Under the pieces are notes generated by a model. The model worked only from the letters and a program-made list of their open reading frames with translations. It was not told where the DNA came from and did not search any database. From a virus: a DNA stretch of 64,000 nt. The stretch spans positions 1 to 64,000 of IMG/VR virus record IMGVR_UViG_3300028569_000021. The stretch is one strand, 5' to 3'. This document shows, one piece after another, positions 10,075-18,591 of this stretch. The translations under genes and the position numbers were made by a program. Positions within the stretch are counted from its first letter, which is position 1, and each line of letters starts with the position of its first letter.

Positions 10075-10548
10075 TTAGTTTAAGTAAAAGCCAGAATCTG
10101 ATAATTTGCCTTTAATTGATACACCTATTATATTTAAGGAAGGTACATCTATTCTTAATGCTATTTCATAATTTTGATTTTCTATATCTGGAAATATATA
10201 GACTTTTTTGACTGTTACTCTAGGCTCAAATTTTGATATACCTTTAAAAATCAAATCACCTAACATTCTGGCACCTGTTTCTGTAATACCGTTAAAGACA
10301 AATTGTAATAAATTTAAACCATATACCGGGTTAAGAATCTTTTGACCTGGCATAGTTGTAAAGAGATTAAAGATACTGTTTTTTACTGCCTCTATATCAT
10401 ATGATACAGTTATATCTCTAACAGTCTTCTTACTATTTACAGTTGGCTCTCTTGTATAATCTAACTTTAAATCTAGATTTAGATCAGTATAAATTGCTTT
10501 ATTTTTGTTATCTGTTATTTTTAATGTATCTATTACTACAGAAGCCAT
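10075..10548 (-). CDS. gp25: Baseplate wedge protein, gp25-like
   Basis: 157 aa; T4 gp25 is 132 aa. It contains the gp25/lysozyme-like wedge fold landmarks: KNSIFNLFTTMPGQKILNPVYG, then a helix, then KFEPRVTVKKV with the conserved EPR motif. In T4 and R-type pyocins this protein sits at the sheath-baseplate junction and nucleates sheath assembly. It is the first gene of the operon 25-6-fibre, and a late-like octamer CATAAATA lies 5 nt before its ATG. The N-terminal 20-residue extension relative to T4 is unexplained. Confidence 0.88.
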   Translation of the reverse strand: MASVVIDTLKITDNKNKAIYTDLNLDLKLDYTREPTVNSKKTVRDITVSYDIEAVKNSIFNLFTTMPGQKILNPVYGLNLLQFVFNGITETGARMLGDLIFKGISKFEPRVTVKKVYIFPDIENQNYEIALRIDVPSLNIIGVSIKGKLSDSGFYLN

Positions 10549-10553
10549 GAAAT

Positions 10554-10561
10554 TATTTATG
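10554..10561 (-). promoter_or_regulatory. Late-promoter-like octamer CATAAATA before gp25
   Basis: CATAAATA on the minus strand ends 5 nt before the gp25 ATG. It matches the T4 late promoter TATAAATA in seven of eight positions. No Shine-Dalgarno sequence fits between the box and the start, so the transcript would be leaderless or nearly so. Confidence 0.65.
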
Positions 10562-10595
10562 AGTATGTCTTTTTTTATGTAATAAAGACAATAAA

Positions 10596-10603
10596 TATAA
10601 ATA
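10596..10603 (+). promoter_or_regulatory. Late promoter TATAAATA before the 201-aa gene
   Basis: A perfect TATAAATA lies 5 nt before the ATG at 10609. It is divergent from the gp25 late box and 34 bp from it. Confidence 0.75.
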
Positions 10604-10608
10604 ACTAT

Positions 10609-11214
10609 ATGTCCAACTTTAATACGTTATACGAATCAGCAATACAGAGATTTACTAGAGGAGGATTCCTCATAGGCGATTTAGTTAAATTTAAAGAAGG
10701 TGCGCTTAGTCATGATTTTTTAAAGGATCAAGGTTCCAATTATATAGATAAAATTAAAGAATTTATGACCGGGGATCTTAATTTAAGAGTTTCAGCTATT
10801 AAGCCTATAAGACCAGCATATGGCCCGGGTAATATTCAAAATGAAGGTGAAGCATTTTTATGTGATGTAGTTCAAGAAAAAGCACCCGGTTTATACTATT
10901 CTTTCGTTACTGTCCCAGGTAGCATGCTAGAGCATATTGATACAGGTGTAAACTTAGCTAACGTACCAGATAGCTTAAGAAGACCTAATAATGAAATTAT
11001 AGATCCAGAAGAAATAACTCAAAAACAAGATCCTACGTCATATATGTCTCCATATAGACAGACGTCTACTACAGATAGAGGAAATGCTAAGGACTCTAAA
11101 ACAGAATTAAACTTACCTACAAAAAATATTAAAATACCGTCTGAGCCTGCTAAAGATGAAAGAGACCCTGCTGTAGCAGCTGGTACAGCAAGATATCTCC
11201 CTAAGAAAAAATAA
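10609..11214 (+). CDS. Conserved-looking late protein of unknown function
   Basis: 201 aa. Not recognised as a named family. The N-terminus MSNFNTLYESAIQRF resembles the short helical leaders ending in a hydrophobic-x-E site found on other late genes here (candidate capsid-targeting or processing leader). The middle (about 20-125) is predicted to be mostly beta (SAIKPIRPAYGP, FLCDVVQEKAPGLYYSFVTVPG). The C-terminal third is polar and probably disordered, rich in D, K, T and P. It is a single plus-strand gene between gp25 and gp44, both on the minus strand, and has its own late promoter, so it is probably a virion or assembly protein. Confidence 0.6.
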   Translation: MSNFNTLYESAIQRFTRGGFLIGDLVKFKEGALSHDFLKDQGSNYIDKIKEFMTGDLNLRVSAIKPIRPAYGPGNIQNEGEAFLCDVVQEKAPGLYYSFVTVPGSMLEHIDTGVNLANVPDSLRRPNNEIIDPEEITQKQDPTSYMSPYRQTSTTDRGNAKDSKTELNLPTKNIKIPSEPAKDERDPAVAAGTARYLPKKK

Positions 11215-11215
11215 C

Positions 11216-12151
11216 TTATTTTAAGTTTTCAGACAATGTGATTAACATGCAATAGAAGTTAATCTCAGGATCGATCACAAAAGAATTTCTATACATATAC
11301 TCTCCTATTGTAATAAGCCACATTTTCTTCTGCAGATCAGTTATAGGTAAAGATATATTACATACAGTATCAAAAACTGCTTTTAATAACTGAGGGTAAT
11401 CTCCATTAAAACTTGCCTCTCTCTCAATAACATATCTCCTTGCAGCAAGAATATCGTTCTTAAGAATAAAATTAAGTAAGTCAAAAGCGAAGTCATCTAC
11501 TACATTATTGTCAGGTAATATAAGATTACCTTCAATGCAATACTTTTGTGCCTCATTAATTGCTTTTCTAGTATCAGGGTAAAGTTTTTTTACAAGGTAT
11601 ATAAGTTTTTTCTTATTTTCACTGTCGATCTCTATATTCTCACTCTTTAGTACATGAGCAACTCTTTTAACTATTCCTACAATAGGAGGAGCTAATAGAA
11701 AAGACTGACAGCGACTCTGCAAAGGTTGAATTACTCTATTAATAAAGTTACAAGTAAGAATATATCTACAATAACCAGAATTTTCTTCCATTGTGTTTCT
11801 CAAACCTCTTTGAGCATCGGTAGAAGAACCGTCTATTTCATCACAAATAATTACCTTCATCCTACCATTAAAACTTTTAGTCTGACTAAATTGAGTAATA
11901 GTCGTTCTTACTGTATCAATACCTACTTCAGAACAATTAAGAAACAAGTATTCCGCATCAACATAATTAACTAATAGTTTTGCAAGAGTAGTTTTACCTG
12001 TACCGGCATTGCCGTAAAACAATAGATTAGGTATTTCCTGATTTTTAATAAACTTATCAATAATTTGTTTATTTTCTTCTGTAAGAACAAGATCCTCTAT
12101 TTTTGATGGACGATACTTTTCTACCCACAAATTTTCAATATTGCTTTGCAT
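11216..12151 (-). CDS. gp44: Sliding clamp loader large subunit, gp44-like
   Basis: 311 aa (T4 gp44 319 aa). AAA+ features are in order: KYRPSKIEDLV at the N-terminus, Walker A GNAGTGKTT (47-55), Walker B DEIDG (104-108), and the SRC arginine-finger motif (146-148). It loads the gp45 clamp onto primer-template DNA with ATP. The small loader subunit gp62 was not identified in this window. It shares one base with the dUTPase stop region (the genes meet at 12151), so the pair is co-transcribed, and it sits away from gp43 and gp45, unlike in T4. Confidence 0.92.
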   Translation of the reverse strand: MQSNIENLWVEKYRPSKIEDLVLTEENKQIIDKFIKNQEIPNLLFYGNAGTGKTTLAKLLVNYVDAEYLFLNCSEVGIDTVRTTITQFSQTKSFNGRMKVIICDEIDGSSTDAQRGLRNTMEENSGYCRYILTCNFINRVIQPLQSRCQSFLLAPPIVGIVKRVAHVLKSENIEIDSENKKKLIYLVKKLYPDTRKAINEAQKYCIEGNLILPDNNVVDDFAFDLLNFILKNDILAARRYVIEREASFNGDYPQLLKAVFDTVCNISLPITDLQKKMWLITIGEYMYRNSFVIDPEINFYCMLITLSENLK

Positions 12152-12594
12152 TATTTTCCAGATGAACCAAACCCCTTATCGCCTCTTTGAGTATCTTGAA
12201 CTTCACCCCAACCAGTTTCAATGTCAAGGTTAAAGTGAAGCACTAATTGTGCAACCCTATCACCTTTTTTAACACTATATTGTGCCATACCATGATTGTA
12301 GAGTAATACTCCAAGATCACCTCTGTAACCGTTATCTATTACACCAGGGTGTGCTAAGACGCCATGTTTAAAAGAAAGACCAGATCTGGAGCATACCTTG
12401 ATCCAATAACCAGGCTCTAGGTACGCAAGCTTGAGTCCGACAGGTACTACCTTAATTTCATTATATTCAATCAAGACATCCTCAACAGCAAATATATCCC
12501 AACCAGCATCGTCTTTATGATTCTTTTTAGGTAGAATTGCATCTTCGTGAGTTTTAGCAAACAGCATTTTCGGAGTTTTAAATAACGATTCCAT
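12151..12594 (-). CDS. dut: dUTPase (trimeric dUTP diphosphatase)
   Basis: 147 aa. All five motifs of trimeric dUTPases are present: DDAGWDIFA (1), RSGLSFKHG (2), GVIDNGYRGDLGVLLYN (3), KGDRVAQLVL (4) and the C-terminal RGDKGFGSSGK (5). The enzyme hydrolyses dUTP to dUMP and pyrophosphate, which keeps uracil out of phage DNA and feeds dTMP synthesis. It is the first gene of a dut-44 operon. A host-type promoter lies directly upstream: TTGATT-N16-TATCAT-N7-ATG. Confidence 0.95.
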   Translation of the reverse strand: MESLFKTPKMLFAKTHEDAILPKKNHKDDAGWDIFAVEDVLIEYNEIKVVPVGLKLAYLEPGYWIKVCSRSGLSFKHGVLAHPGVIDNGYRGDLGVLLYNHGMAQYSVKKGDRVAQLVLHFNLDIETGWGEVQDTQRGDKGFGSSGK

Positions 12595-12601
12595 ATAATT
12601 G

Positions 12602-12629
12602 ATGATATATTATAAAAACAAATAATCAA
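12602..12629 (-). promoter_or_regulatory. Host-type promoter for dut-gp44
   Basis: TTGATT (12624-12629), a 16-bp spacer, TATCAT (12602-12607), then 7 nt to the dut ATG. The predicted +1 falls at or next to the start codon. Confidence 0.6.
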
Positions 12630-12632
12630 CAG

Positions 12633-12640
12633 ACTAACTA
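12633..12640 (+). promoter_or_regulatory. Weak late-like octamer ACTAACTA before the gp16-like gene
   Basis: ACTAACTA ends 5 nt before the ATG at 12646. It has two or more mismatches to TATAAATA but the same spacing as the better boxes. It lies only 3 bp beyond the -35 box of the divergent dut promoter. Confidence 0.4.
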
Positions 12641-12645
12641 ATTTA

Positions 12646-13161
12646 ATGGAACCAAGCTTAGAAGATGATTATCTTACAGTAAATGAATTGACAGAAAAAT
12701 TGAAAGAAGAAGTAGATAATATTAACAGTAAAGAAAAAGAGTACAGAGAAGAAAAAGATATTTTAAAAAAAGAAAATTTAGAGAAGTTTCTTTTAGAGAA
12801 GACCGGAATATTAGTTACAGAGGGGTTAGATGTTATAAGAGAGTTAAAAGATGTATTTGTTAATAATCCAGATGCAGAAGAGATTGATGCTTTATCTAAT
12901 GCGTTTAAAGCAGTAGGATCTGCTTTGTCTGTTCTTAAGGATATACAGATTTCAAATAGTAAAATAGATAGCAATAAAGAAATAAAGGAAATGGAGATAA
13001 AGGCAAAAAAAGAACTATCAGAACAGAAGAACAAAAATGAAGATAGTGAAAATAAGATTTTGCTTACTAGAGATGAGTTATTTAAAAGATTACTAGAAAA
13101 ATCTGATATTATAGAAGCTGATTTTGCAAAATTAGATGAAGAAACTCCTAAGCAAGATTAG
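12646..13161 (+). CDS. gp16: Probable terminase small subunit, gp16-like
   Basis: 171 aa (T4 gp16 164 aa). It opens with SLEDDYLTV, like the DLEDDYGVV segment of T4 gp16, followed by helical coiled-coil sequence and a central helix pair (about residues 55-105) with DALSNAFKAVGSALSVLKDI, comparable to the oligomerisation core of small terminases. The C-terminus is Lys/Glu-rich. Small terminase oligomers recognise concatemeric DNA and regulate gp17. The gene is separated from gp17 by 11 kb and is on the other strand, which is unusual for T4 relatives. It converges with the hub-region gene with a 14-base overlap. A generic coiled-coil protein remains possible. Confidence 0.55.
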   Translation: MEPSLEDDYLTVNELTEKLKEEVDNINSKEKEYREEKDILKKENLEKFLLEKTGILVTEGLDVIRELKDVFVNNPDAEEIDALSNAFKAVGSALSVLKDIQISNSKIDSNKEIKEMEIKAKKELSEQKNKNEDSENKILLTRDELFKRLLEKSDIIEADFAKLDEETPKQD

Positions 13162-13993
13162 AGTTTTTGGGAGATGCAAAATCTTTGATTGGTGTTTTAC
13201 TCTTTTTAGTTAAATCTAAACCGGTGGGGGTCATGACTATCTTCTGACCTTCAACATCTTGCTCTAGAGCTAAACTAGGAGAACTTATATCACTATTTTG
13301 AACTCCAAAAGGATTGTAATTCATAGATTTTAATAAAAACGTATTTGCATCTCCTACTCCATCTAATAATTTTTTAGTAAAGTCTGTTACTACCTTACCC
13401 ATTCTCTCTACATGCTTTGTATCTGGTGTTAAATTACCCCCGTGATTTTTATCACTTGTAGAAATATTATCCATTACATTAACTATATTCTTATTAAATA
13501 GTTTTCCTACAATTGTAGAAGCTTGAGTTAAATTAGAAGTTATATAGCTTGGTAAATTAGTACCCACATCTATTAAATTTGTAGGTATCTGTGAACCTGG
13601 TATATTTACATTATGAGCAACTGGACCTGAGAGAATATTTCCCATAGATACTACTTTACCTTGAGGTAAACTTTTACCTAAAAAAGTAGGATTTGGTAAA
13701 AGCTTTAATGTCTCGCTCTTAACGTTAGAGGGTTGGGAGTCATAATGTGTTCTCCAACCTTGAATTATACCAGCATCATCAATCTGTTTTAATTTTGAAT
13801 CTAATTTTGCAAAAAAAGATCCTAAACTCTTACTAGGGGTATTAGAATTTTTAGCTTTATAGTGCTCTTTAAACAAATTTAAAACATCATCACCATACGC
13901 TTGCATAGCTTGCTTAAGCTGAGGTGAAGTAACCTCATTAATTGGGTTATAGTTTCTTAGTAATAAAAAGAAAGTTGGAGAAGGAGGTATCAT
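13148..13993 (-). CDS. Baseplate-region protein of unknown function
   Basis: 281 aa. No named family is recognised. The N-terminal third is helical (PQLKQAMQAYGDDVLNLFKEHYKAK). The middle is low in charge with Gly, Ser and Pro turns, and the C-terminus is polar. The start ATG overlaps the stop of the hub gene by 4 bases, so it is translated in the same tail operon, after the hub. By position it could be the equivalent of T4 gp5 or gp28, but no lysozyme or OB-fold motif is visible. A virion hub or tip accessory role is inferred from position only. Confidence 0.5.
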   Translation of the reverse strand: MIPPSPTFFLLLRNYNPINEVTSPQLKQAMQAYGDDVLNLFKEHYKAKNSNTPSKSLGSFFAKLDSKLKQIDDAGIIQGWRTHYDSQPSNVKSETLKLLPNPTFLGKSLPQGKVVSMGNILSGPVAHNVNIPGSQIPTNLIDVGTNLPSYITSNLTQASTIVGKLFNKNIVNVMDNISTSDKNHGGNLTPDTKHVERMGKVVTDFTKKLLDGVGDANTFLLKSMNYNPFGVQNSDISSPSLALEQDVEGQKIVMTPTGLDLTKKSKTPIKDFASPKNSNLA

Positions 13994-15600
13994 ACTGTTT
14001 CGTTAAATGTTGGTTTATCATATGAATAAGGTTTAGTACCAAGTATAGTGTTCTCATACTTACCAAGCTTAAATTCATGTCTAAGGTAAGTAATCATATA
14101 CTTACCTAATACTGTATTGTCGTGTGATTTACTAACGTTACCATCCGTTCTATTTATAGTAAAAAATTTACCCGTCTGTCTTATTGTATTACCTCTTACC
14201 TTAAAGGTAATAGAAGTATTTTTAAAAAATAAATTAATCATCGCTCTGTTTGTACCAAAGCTTTTTGTTTGTGATTCATCCATAGCATAGGGAACGTACA
14301 TATGATCAACATTATTGAATTTTTCTCTTATCTTATTAGAAGCTAAGTTTGAGCTAGCTGGTTTACCTTGATCACTACTATTTCCTTTAACTAGGGCCTT
14401 ATCATACAACTCATTCATACTATTAAAATTACCAGGTTTAAGACTAGTGTTAAAGAATCCTCTTGGATCTACACCATGTACTACATGTGAAGTCATGTAA
14501 GATTGTAATTCTTTTGCATCTATTTTAGTAAAAGTATAATCATTAATTATATTATAATCTGTAGGTATTATTTCATTAATGCCCCTTGCAAGTGGTGTTT
14601 TAATATCAGAAGAATCGGGATCAATTTTACCTATTATAAAATCATCTATTACATCAGGCCCTTTTGAAATAGTACTACTCCCTAATATAGAACCTACACT
14701 TATACCACCTTTATAAAATTTATTTAAAGGTGTTAAGTTATATCTTTCAGTATAACGTTCTTTTTTTAAGATACAAGGCATATTAAAGTTATTCTTATCA
14801 CTTACATGAAAAGATAAGACGTAAGTTAGATCATTTACAGCTTTATTCATAGAAGGTGAATAATAGCATATTTTAGTAGAACCTTTTTCCCAATTTCCTT
14901 TATTAAATTTTAATTTTGATACGTCTACAAGAGAGCGTTTTAATATATCCTCTAACGCATCACCTGTAAAAATACTCACATCTGTATTTGATTTTGAAAC
15001 TTGGGTAGATGTTTTATTAGAGTCGAAAAAACTTTTATTATTTTTGACTTTATCTGCAGTAGAGTAGTTTATATTTAACTCATTTAAAATTTGAAAATCT
15101 CTATCCCAGAAAAAAAACTTTCTCTTTTTCTTACCTCCACCTTCTGTTAAATCTTCATATTTATAAATTGAACAGGTATGTTTAATATTATAATTTTTCT
15201 TTTCACTTTCAGAACTTCTTACTTCTAAGTATTGCTGCTCTTTAAGTTGAGGCATTATATCTATCTCTATAATATCTCGCCCATCGCCTCTGAAAACAAA
15301 AGGTTCTGTCTCTTTAGTACTACCTCCCGTTCCTTCAAACGATTCCAAAACATCTTCGTTATAGTTTATAGTTAAGGTACCGTAAACATAAAAATACCTT
15401 AAATCATCTATAATGTTTAATTCTTCAACAGCAGAAAATTTTATACCTACTCTAGAAGACCCATTATTTAAAAATAAATTAAAAATAAAATTATTGTCTC
15501 CAATCTGCTCAACATTATCTTCTTGATTACTTTGAGAGGTTCCACCTACAGGTATATTACCTGTTACATTTTGTATTATATTATTTAAAAAATCACTCAT
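13990..15600 (-). CDS. Baseplate hub protein (gp27-like)
   Basis: 536 aa (T4 gp27 391 aa). The region about 25-110 has tail-tube-like beta sequence (FIFNLFLNNGSSRVGIKFSAVEELNI). The C-terminal end carries a pattern common in contractile-tail hub proteins: TVLGKYMITYLRHEFKLGKYENTI. Between them is a long Ser/Asn/Lys-rich part that may be an inserted domain. In contractile tails the hub trimer connects tube to spike. It shares one base with the upstream gp53-like gene and overlaps the next gene by 4 bases. Assignment rests on C-terminal pattern and gene order, so homology to gp27 is probable but not certain. Confidence 0.6.
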   Translation of the reverse strand: MSDFLNNIIQNVTGNIPVGGTSQSNQEDNVEQIGDNNFIFNLFLNNGSSRVGIKFSAVEELNIIDDLRYFYVYGTLTINYNEDVLESFEGTGGSTKETEPFVFRGDGRDIIEIDIMPQLKEQQYLEVRSSESEKKNYNIKHTCSIYKYEDLTEGGGKKKRKFFFWDRDFQILNELNINYSTADKVKNNKSFFDSNKTSTQVSKSNTDVSIFTGDALEDILKRSLVDVSKLKFNKGNWEKGSTKICYYSPSMNKAVNDLTYVLSFHVSDKNNFNMPCILKKERYTERYNLTPLNKFYKGGISVGSILGSSTISKGPDVIDDFIIGKIDPDSSDIKTPLARGINEIIPTDYNIINDYTFTKIDAKELQSYMTSHVVHGVDPRGFFNTSLKPGNFNSMNELYDKALVKGNSSDQGKPASSNLASNKIREKFNNVDHMYVPYAMDESQTKSFGTNRAMINLFFKNTSITFKVRGNTIRQTGKFFTINRTDGNVSKSHDNTVLGKYMITYLRHEFKLGKYENTILGTKPYSYDKPTFNETV

Positions 15601-15995
15601 TACTGGACTCTTTCGTAAATTTTATCTATAACATATCTTACAAATTTAGGGTATAATATTTTAAGCTGAGTACCAGGTATAGGGTACTCAACAGGGTTTG
15701 TAATATTATTAACTGCTAATATTAGCCACCATAAATTTATATTTCTATACTCGTTATAACTAACAGTAGTCCAAGGCATTTTTTTAGTTACTGTTATTTT
15801 ATAGTAGGTACTAGGATCTAATTCTCCTTCAAAAAATACCGATGTACCTATTATATTGTAAAAAAATTGATTATCCTTTGTAAGATACATTCTTAAGAAG
15901 GATTCAAAACTATATTCATCTACTTCAGGTAAATAAGGTACATCTTTTCTAAAAGAACCTAAAGCAGATATATTTTGCGAGCTTGTAGTAATCAT
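15600..15995 (-). CDS. gp53: Baseplate wedge protein, gp53-like
   Basis: 131 aa (T4 gp53 196 aa). It contains the family hallmark YNEYRNINLWWLILAVNNI followed by NPVEYPIPGTQLKIL, a LysM-like segment. The upstream part FFYNIIGTSVFFEG is also typical. In T4 gp53 clamps neighbouring wedges around the hub during baseplate assembly. Its start codon lies 2 nt after the stop of the gp48-like gene, consistent with a continuous tail operon. It is shorter than T4 gp53, lacking much of the C-terminal domain. Confidence 0.75.
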   Translation of the reverse strand: MITTSSQNISALGSFRKDVPYLPEVDEYSFESFLRMYLTKDNQFFYNIIGTSVFFEGELDPSTYYKITVTKKMPWTTVSYNEYRNINLWWLILAVNNITNPVEYPIPGTQLKILYPKFVRYVIDKIYERVQ

Positions 15996-15997
15996 AT

Positions 15998-17266
15998 TTA
16001 TTTTTTAGTTATTCTAGCTTCCTCTTGAGTATAACTATTAATTAAATTATTATATAACTCACCAAAAGGGTTAAAGTTTTCGTTACTGATAACCCTTACC
16101 ACATCTTGTTTATCTTGCAATGCAGCCATAAGAAAGTTTCTTGATTCTGCTATTAAACCTACAAGAGTAATAGTTACTTCATAAGCATCAGGTATAATTG
16201 TACTTATTGTTGTACTTCCACCCTGAATTGGTACTTCCATATTCATCTGACGTCTTGCACCTTTAAAATCAACCTTTAAATCCTTTATATAAGCAAAAGG
16301 CATATATTTTACACCAGGCACTGTAACTTCATAAAGACACGATGGATCAATGAGCTCCCTGCTTCTCCTATTGGGTCTGTTTTGATATGCGAGAAGAAAT
16401 ACTAGCTGCCAATTTAACCTTACATCCTCATATGTTGACCAACCTGTATTTATTAGAGGAAATTTTACTGTTAAAGAATCTCCATCTTCTTGAAAGTTAA
16501 AAAATTTAGGTCTTTCTATATATACCCCTGGTTCTGAAAAATTAGCAATTGCTGCTAAGTTCTCGGCGCCGCTTCTTATAGCGTCCATACCCCTGCTAGC
16601 TTTTCCACCCCCTAAGGCGCTATTGTCTGTTGCTGAAAAAAAGTTTGTTATATCATAACACCCATCATCAAAGTAAGGTAAATTATAAAAAAACTTTGTA
16701 TCTTCTGTTAAATATAACCCATCATATGCTTTTAATAAATCACTATTAAGACTATCAAAATTTTTAGATAATACATCTCTTAAATTACTATCTCCTGTAA
16801 GAACAGTCAATCCTCTATTAATAACTTGATTTTCAATAAAACCTAACCCCGCTGTACCAGCCTTAGAAAGAGATGGCCCAGCTATATCACTAAAAGCACC
16901 TAGATACCCCTTTATAGATTCATATGCCGGTCCACCTGCCGCCTGCACTCTAGGCAAAAGTGTACCAACAGAACCTGCTGATGAAGTTAAATAATAAGCA
17001 GCTGCTGCAATAATAGAATTTGTTCTAAGTCTTTTCTCTCTTAACTCTATCTTTGGTACCTCTTGTCTGGATTGAGAACCGGGAGGTGAAGTTGTCCATT
17101 GAAAATTGTTTACCACATCTATCATACCTGGCTGAAATCCAAGTAAGCTATCCTTAAAGATAAAATCATTACTATTTGTTGAAAGTTTAAAAGCATTAGA
17201 GGGCACAGCTCTAGGCGCGCCTGTTTTTGCGCTCTTTTGACTGTCGAATGAATATAAATTGCCCAT
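15998..17266 (-). CDS. gp48: Baseplate tail-tube cap protein, gp48-like
   Basis: 422 aa (T4 gp48 364 aa). The C-terminal half (about 240-400) has the tube-like domain: FPLINTG, VRLNWQLVFLLAYQNRPNRRSRELIDPSCLYEV, and YMPFAYIKDLKVDF then AYEVTITLVGL. The N-terminal half has a stretch of Ala/Gly-rich helix (about 85-160). In T4 gp48 and gp54 sit on the hub and start tube growth. The gene follows the coiled-coil gene (position of gp29) and precedes gp53, in one operon with 1-2 nt gaps. Identification rests on domain pattern and order. Confidence 0.65.
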   Translation of the reverse strand: MGNLYSFDSQKSAKTGAPRAVPSNAFKLSTNSNDFIFKDSLLGFQPGMIDVVNNFQWTTSPPGSQSRQEVPKIELREKRLRTNSIIAAAAYYLTSSAGSVGTLLPRVQAAGGPAYESIKGYLGAFSDIAGPSLSKAGTAGLGFIENQVINRGLTVLTGDSNLRDVLSKNFDSLNSDLLKAYDGLYLTEDTKFFYNLPYFDDGCYDITNFFSATDNSALGGGKASRGMDAIRSGAENLAAIANFSEPGVYIERPKFFNFQEDGDSLTVKFPLINTGWSTYEDVRLNWQLVFLLAYQNRPNRRSRELIDPSCLYEVTVPGVKYMPFAYIKDLKVDFKGARRQMNMEVPIQGGSTTISTIIPDAYEVTITLVGLIAESRNFLMAALQDKQDVVRVISNENFNPFGELYNNLINSYTQEEARITKK

Positions 17267-17267
17267 A

Positions 17268-18587
17268 TTAAGTTCTTGTTAAAAGATTACTTCCGCCTAA
17301 TTGAGATAGATCAAAACCAGTAGGAAAATCTTCCGATAAAGGTAGATCTCCTTTAAGATTTGATATTGGTTTTGATGCGGTTGATTGTTTGTTTGAGTTA
17401 TTGCTTTGAGGTTGGGTTGGTGTATCAGTTGAGCCTTGCCTTACAGGTGCAGATTGTTGTACATTGCTACTCTTTGATGTACCTGTAATTCCACTCTTAA
17501 GAGAACTTGCTAGTTCTTTTAAAATTGATGACATTGATGTTACAGCTTCTAGTATTTTTTGGGTATTATTAACCATAGCTGCATTATTATCTGGTATATT
17601 TTCTGCTTTTGGAGAAATTTGTGTATAGCTATTTTGGTTAGTAATAGAATCTTTAATAGCGTTATCCATTCCACCGTGATCTTCAATAGCGTTTTGTAAA
17701 TTACCTTGTGATTCGCTTATTACTGCAGAACCTAAATTTTTATCATTTACAACTACAGGATTATCTCCTTCATTACCTAAAAATTTTTCTGTCTCTATAG
17801 ATTTCTGCAAAGCATCATTACCTGTAGGAAACGATTCATTTGAAAAGTTAGGTACGAAATTTTCGTTATTAGTAAAAGGAACTGAGCCGTTAAGAGCTTT
17901 TTGCTGTTCATAAACTAATTTATCTTTTTGTTTCTTTAATAAGTTTATATCTCTTTTTAAATATTGCTTTTGTAAAGTATTTTTGTTAGAAAAAACTTCT
18001 ACAACACTATCACCTTCATCGTTAAAATCGTTATAGTTTTTGTCACCTAGCTGTACAGTATTGTTAAAGTTATTGTCACTTTGCTGTACAGTATTGTTAA
18101 AGTTATTTTTTTCTTCTAAATTTAAATTTTCTATTTGTTTTTCTAACCCAGAAATTTTATTTTCTATATTACTAATCTCCTCTACTAGTTCTTCTTGATT
18201 AAAAGAAGGTCTGTTTTGAGTTACTGGCTCAATTGCTGGTGAATTAGCAGATGTATTTGTACTAGTTAATAGAGAGTTACTGTTCTCTATAGAATTATTG
18301 TTTGAAAAGGGTATGTCTGCTGGTTTAGGTTCAGATGTATTATCAGAAATAAATGTGTTAGCTGGCTTCTGTATATCTGTAAAATCGTTTATTTGCTTTT
18401 CCGGTACATTAAGAATTGGCCGTATCTCGTTACTAGAAACAGGTTGCTCTGCTTGCTTCTCTTCTTGAGGCACAGACACGGGAAAACTCTCTAGAGATAA
18501 TAATTCTTTATTAGTAACGTCCTCTTCTAATAGATTACTCTCTTCTTTTTCAAAATATTCTTCCGGGAGATTTATTTCCTTTTCCAC
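17268..18587 (-). CDS. Polar coiled-coil tail protein (gp29 position, possible tape measure)
   Basis: 439 aa, Asn/Ser/Gln-rich and largely disordered. Short coiled coils lie at about 138-162 (EEISNIENKISGLEKQIENL) and about 212-235. A repeated segment NNFNNTVQ occurs twice near residues 163-180. The C-terminal 90 residues contain a helix (ILEAVTSMSSILKELASSLKSG) and end in DLSQLGGSNLLTRT. It lies between the gp26-like and gp48-like genes, where T4 has gp27-28-29, so it may be the tape-measure/hub protein gp29. It lacks the long hydrophobic helices of most tape measures, so the assignment is weak. Confidence 0.4.
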   Translation of the reverse strand: MEKEINLPEEYFEKEESNLLEEDVTNKELLSLESFPVSVPQEEKQAEQPVSSNEIRPILNVPEKQINDFTDIQKPANTFISDNTSEPKPADIPFSNNNSIENSNSLLTSTNTSANSPAIEPVTQNRPSFNQEELVEEISNIENKISGLEKQIENLNLEEKNNFNNTVQQSDNNFNNTVQLGDKNYNDFNDEGDSVVEVFSNKNTLQKQYLKRDINLLKKQKDKLVYEQQKALNGSVPFTNNENFVPNFSNESFPTGNDALQKSIETEKFLGNEGDNPVVVNDKNLGSAVISESQGNLQNAIEDHGGMDNAIKDSITNQNSYTQISPKAENIPDNNAAMVNNTQKILEAVTSMSSILKELASSLKSGITGTSKSSNVQQSAPVRQGSTDTPTQPQSNNSNKQSTASKPISNLKGDLPLSEDFPTGFDLSQLGGSNLLTRT

Positions 18588-18591
18588 TTAA

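Noticed and set aside
12669-13034. Minus-strand 121-codon frame opposite the gp16-like gene
   Set aside because: Ser/Phe-rich shadow of a Lys/Glu-rich coiled-coil gene.
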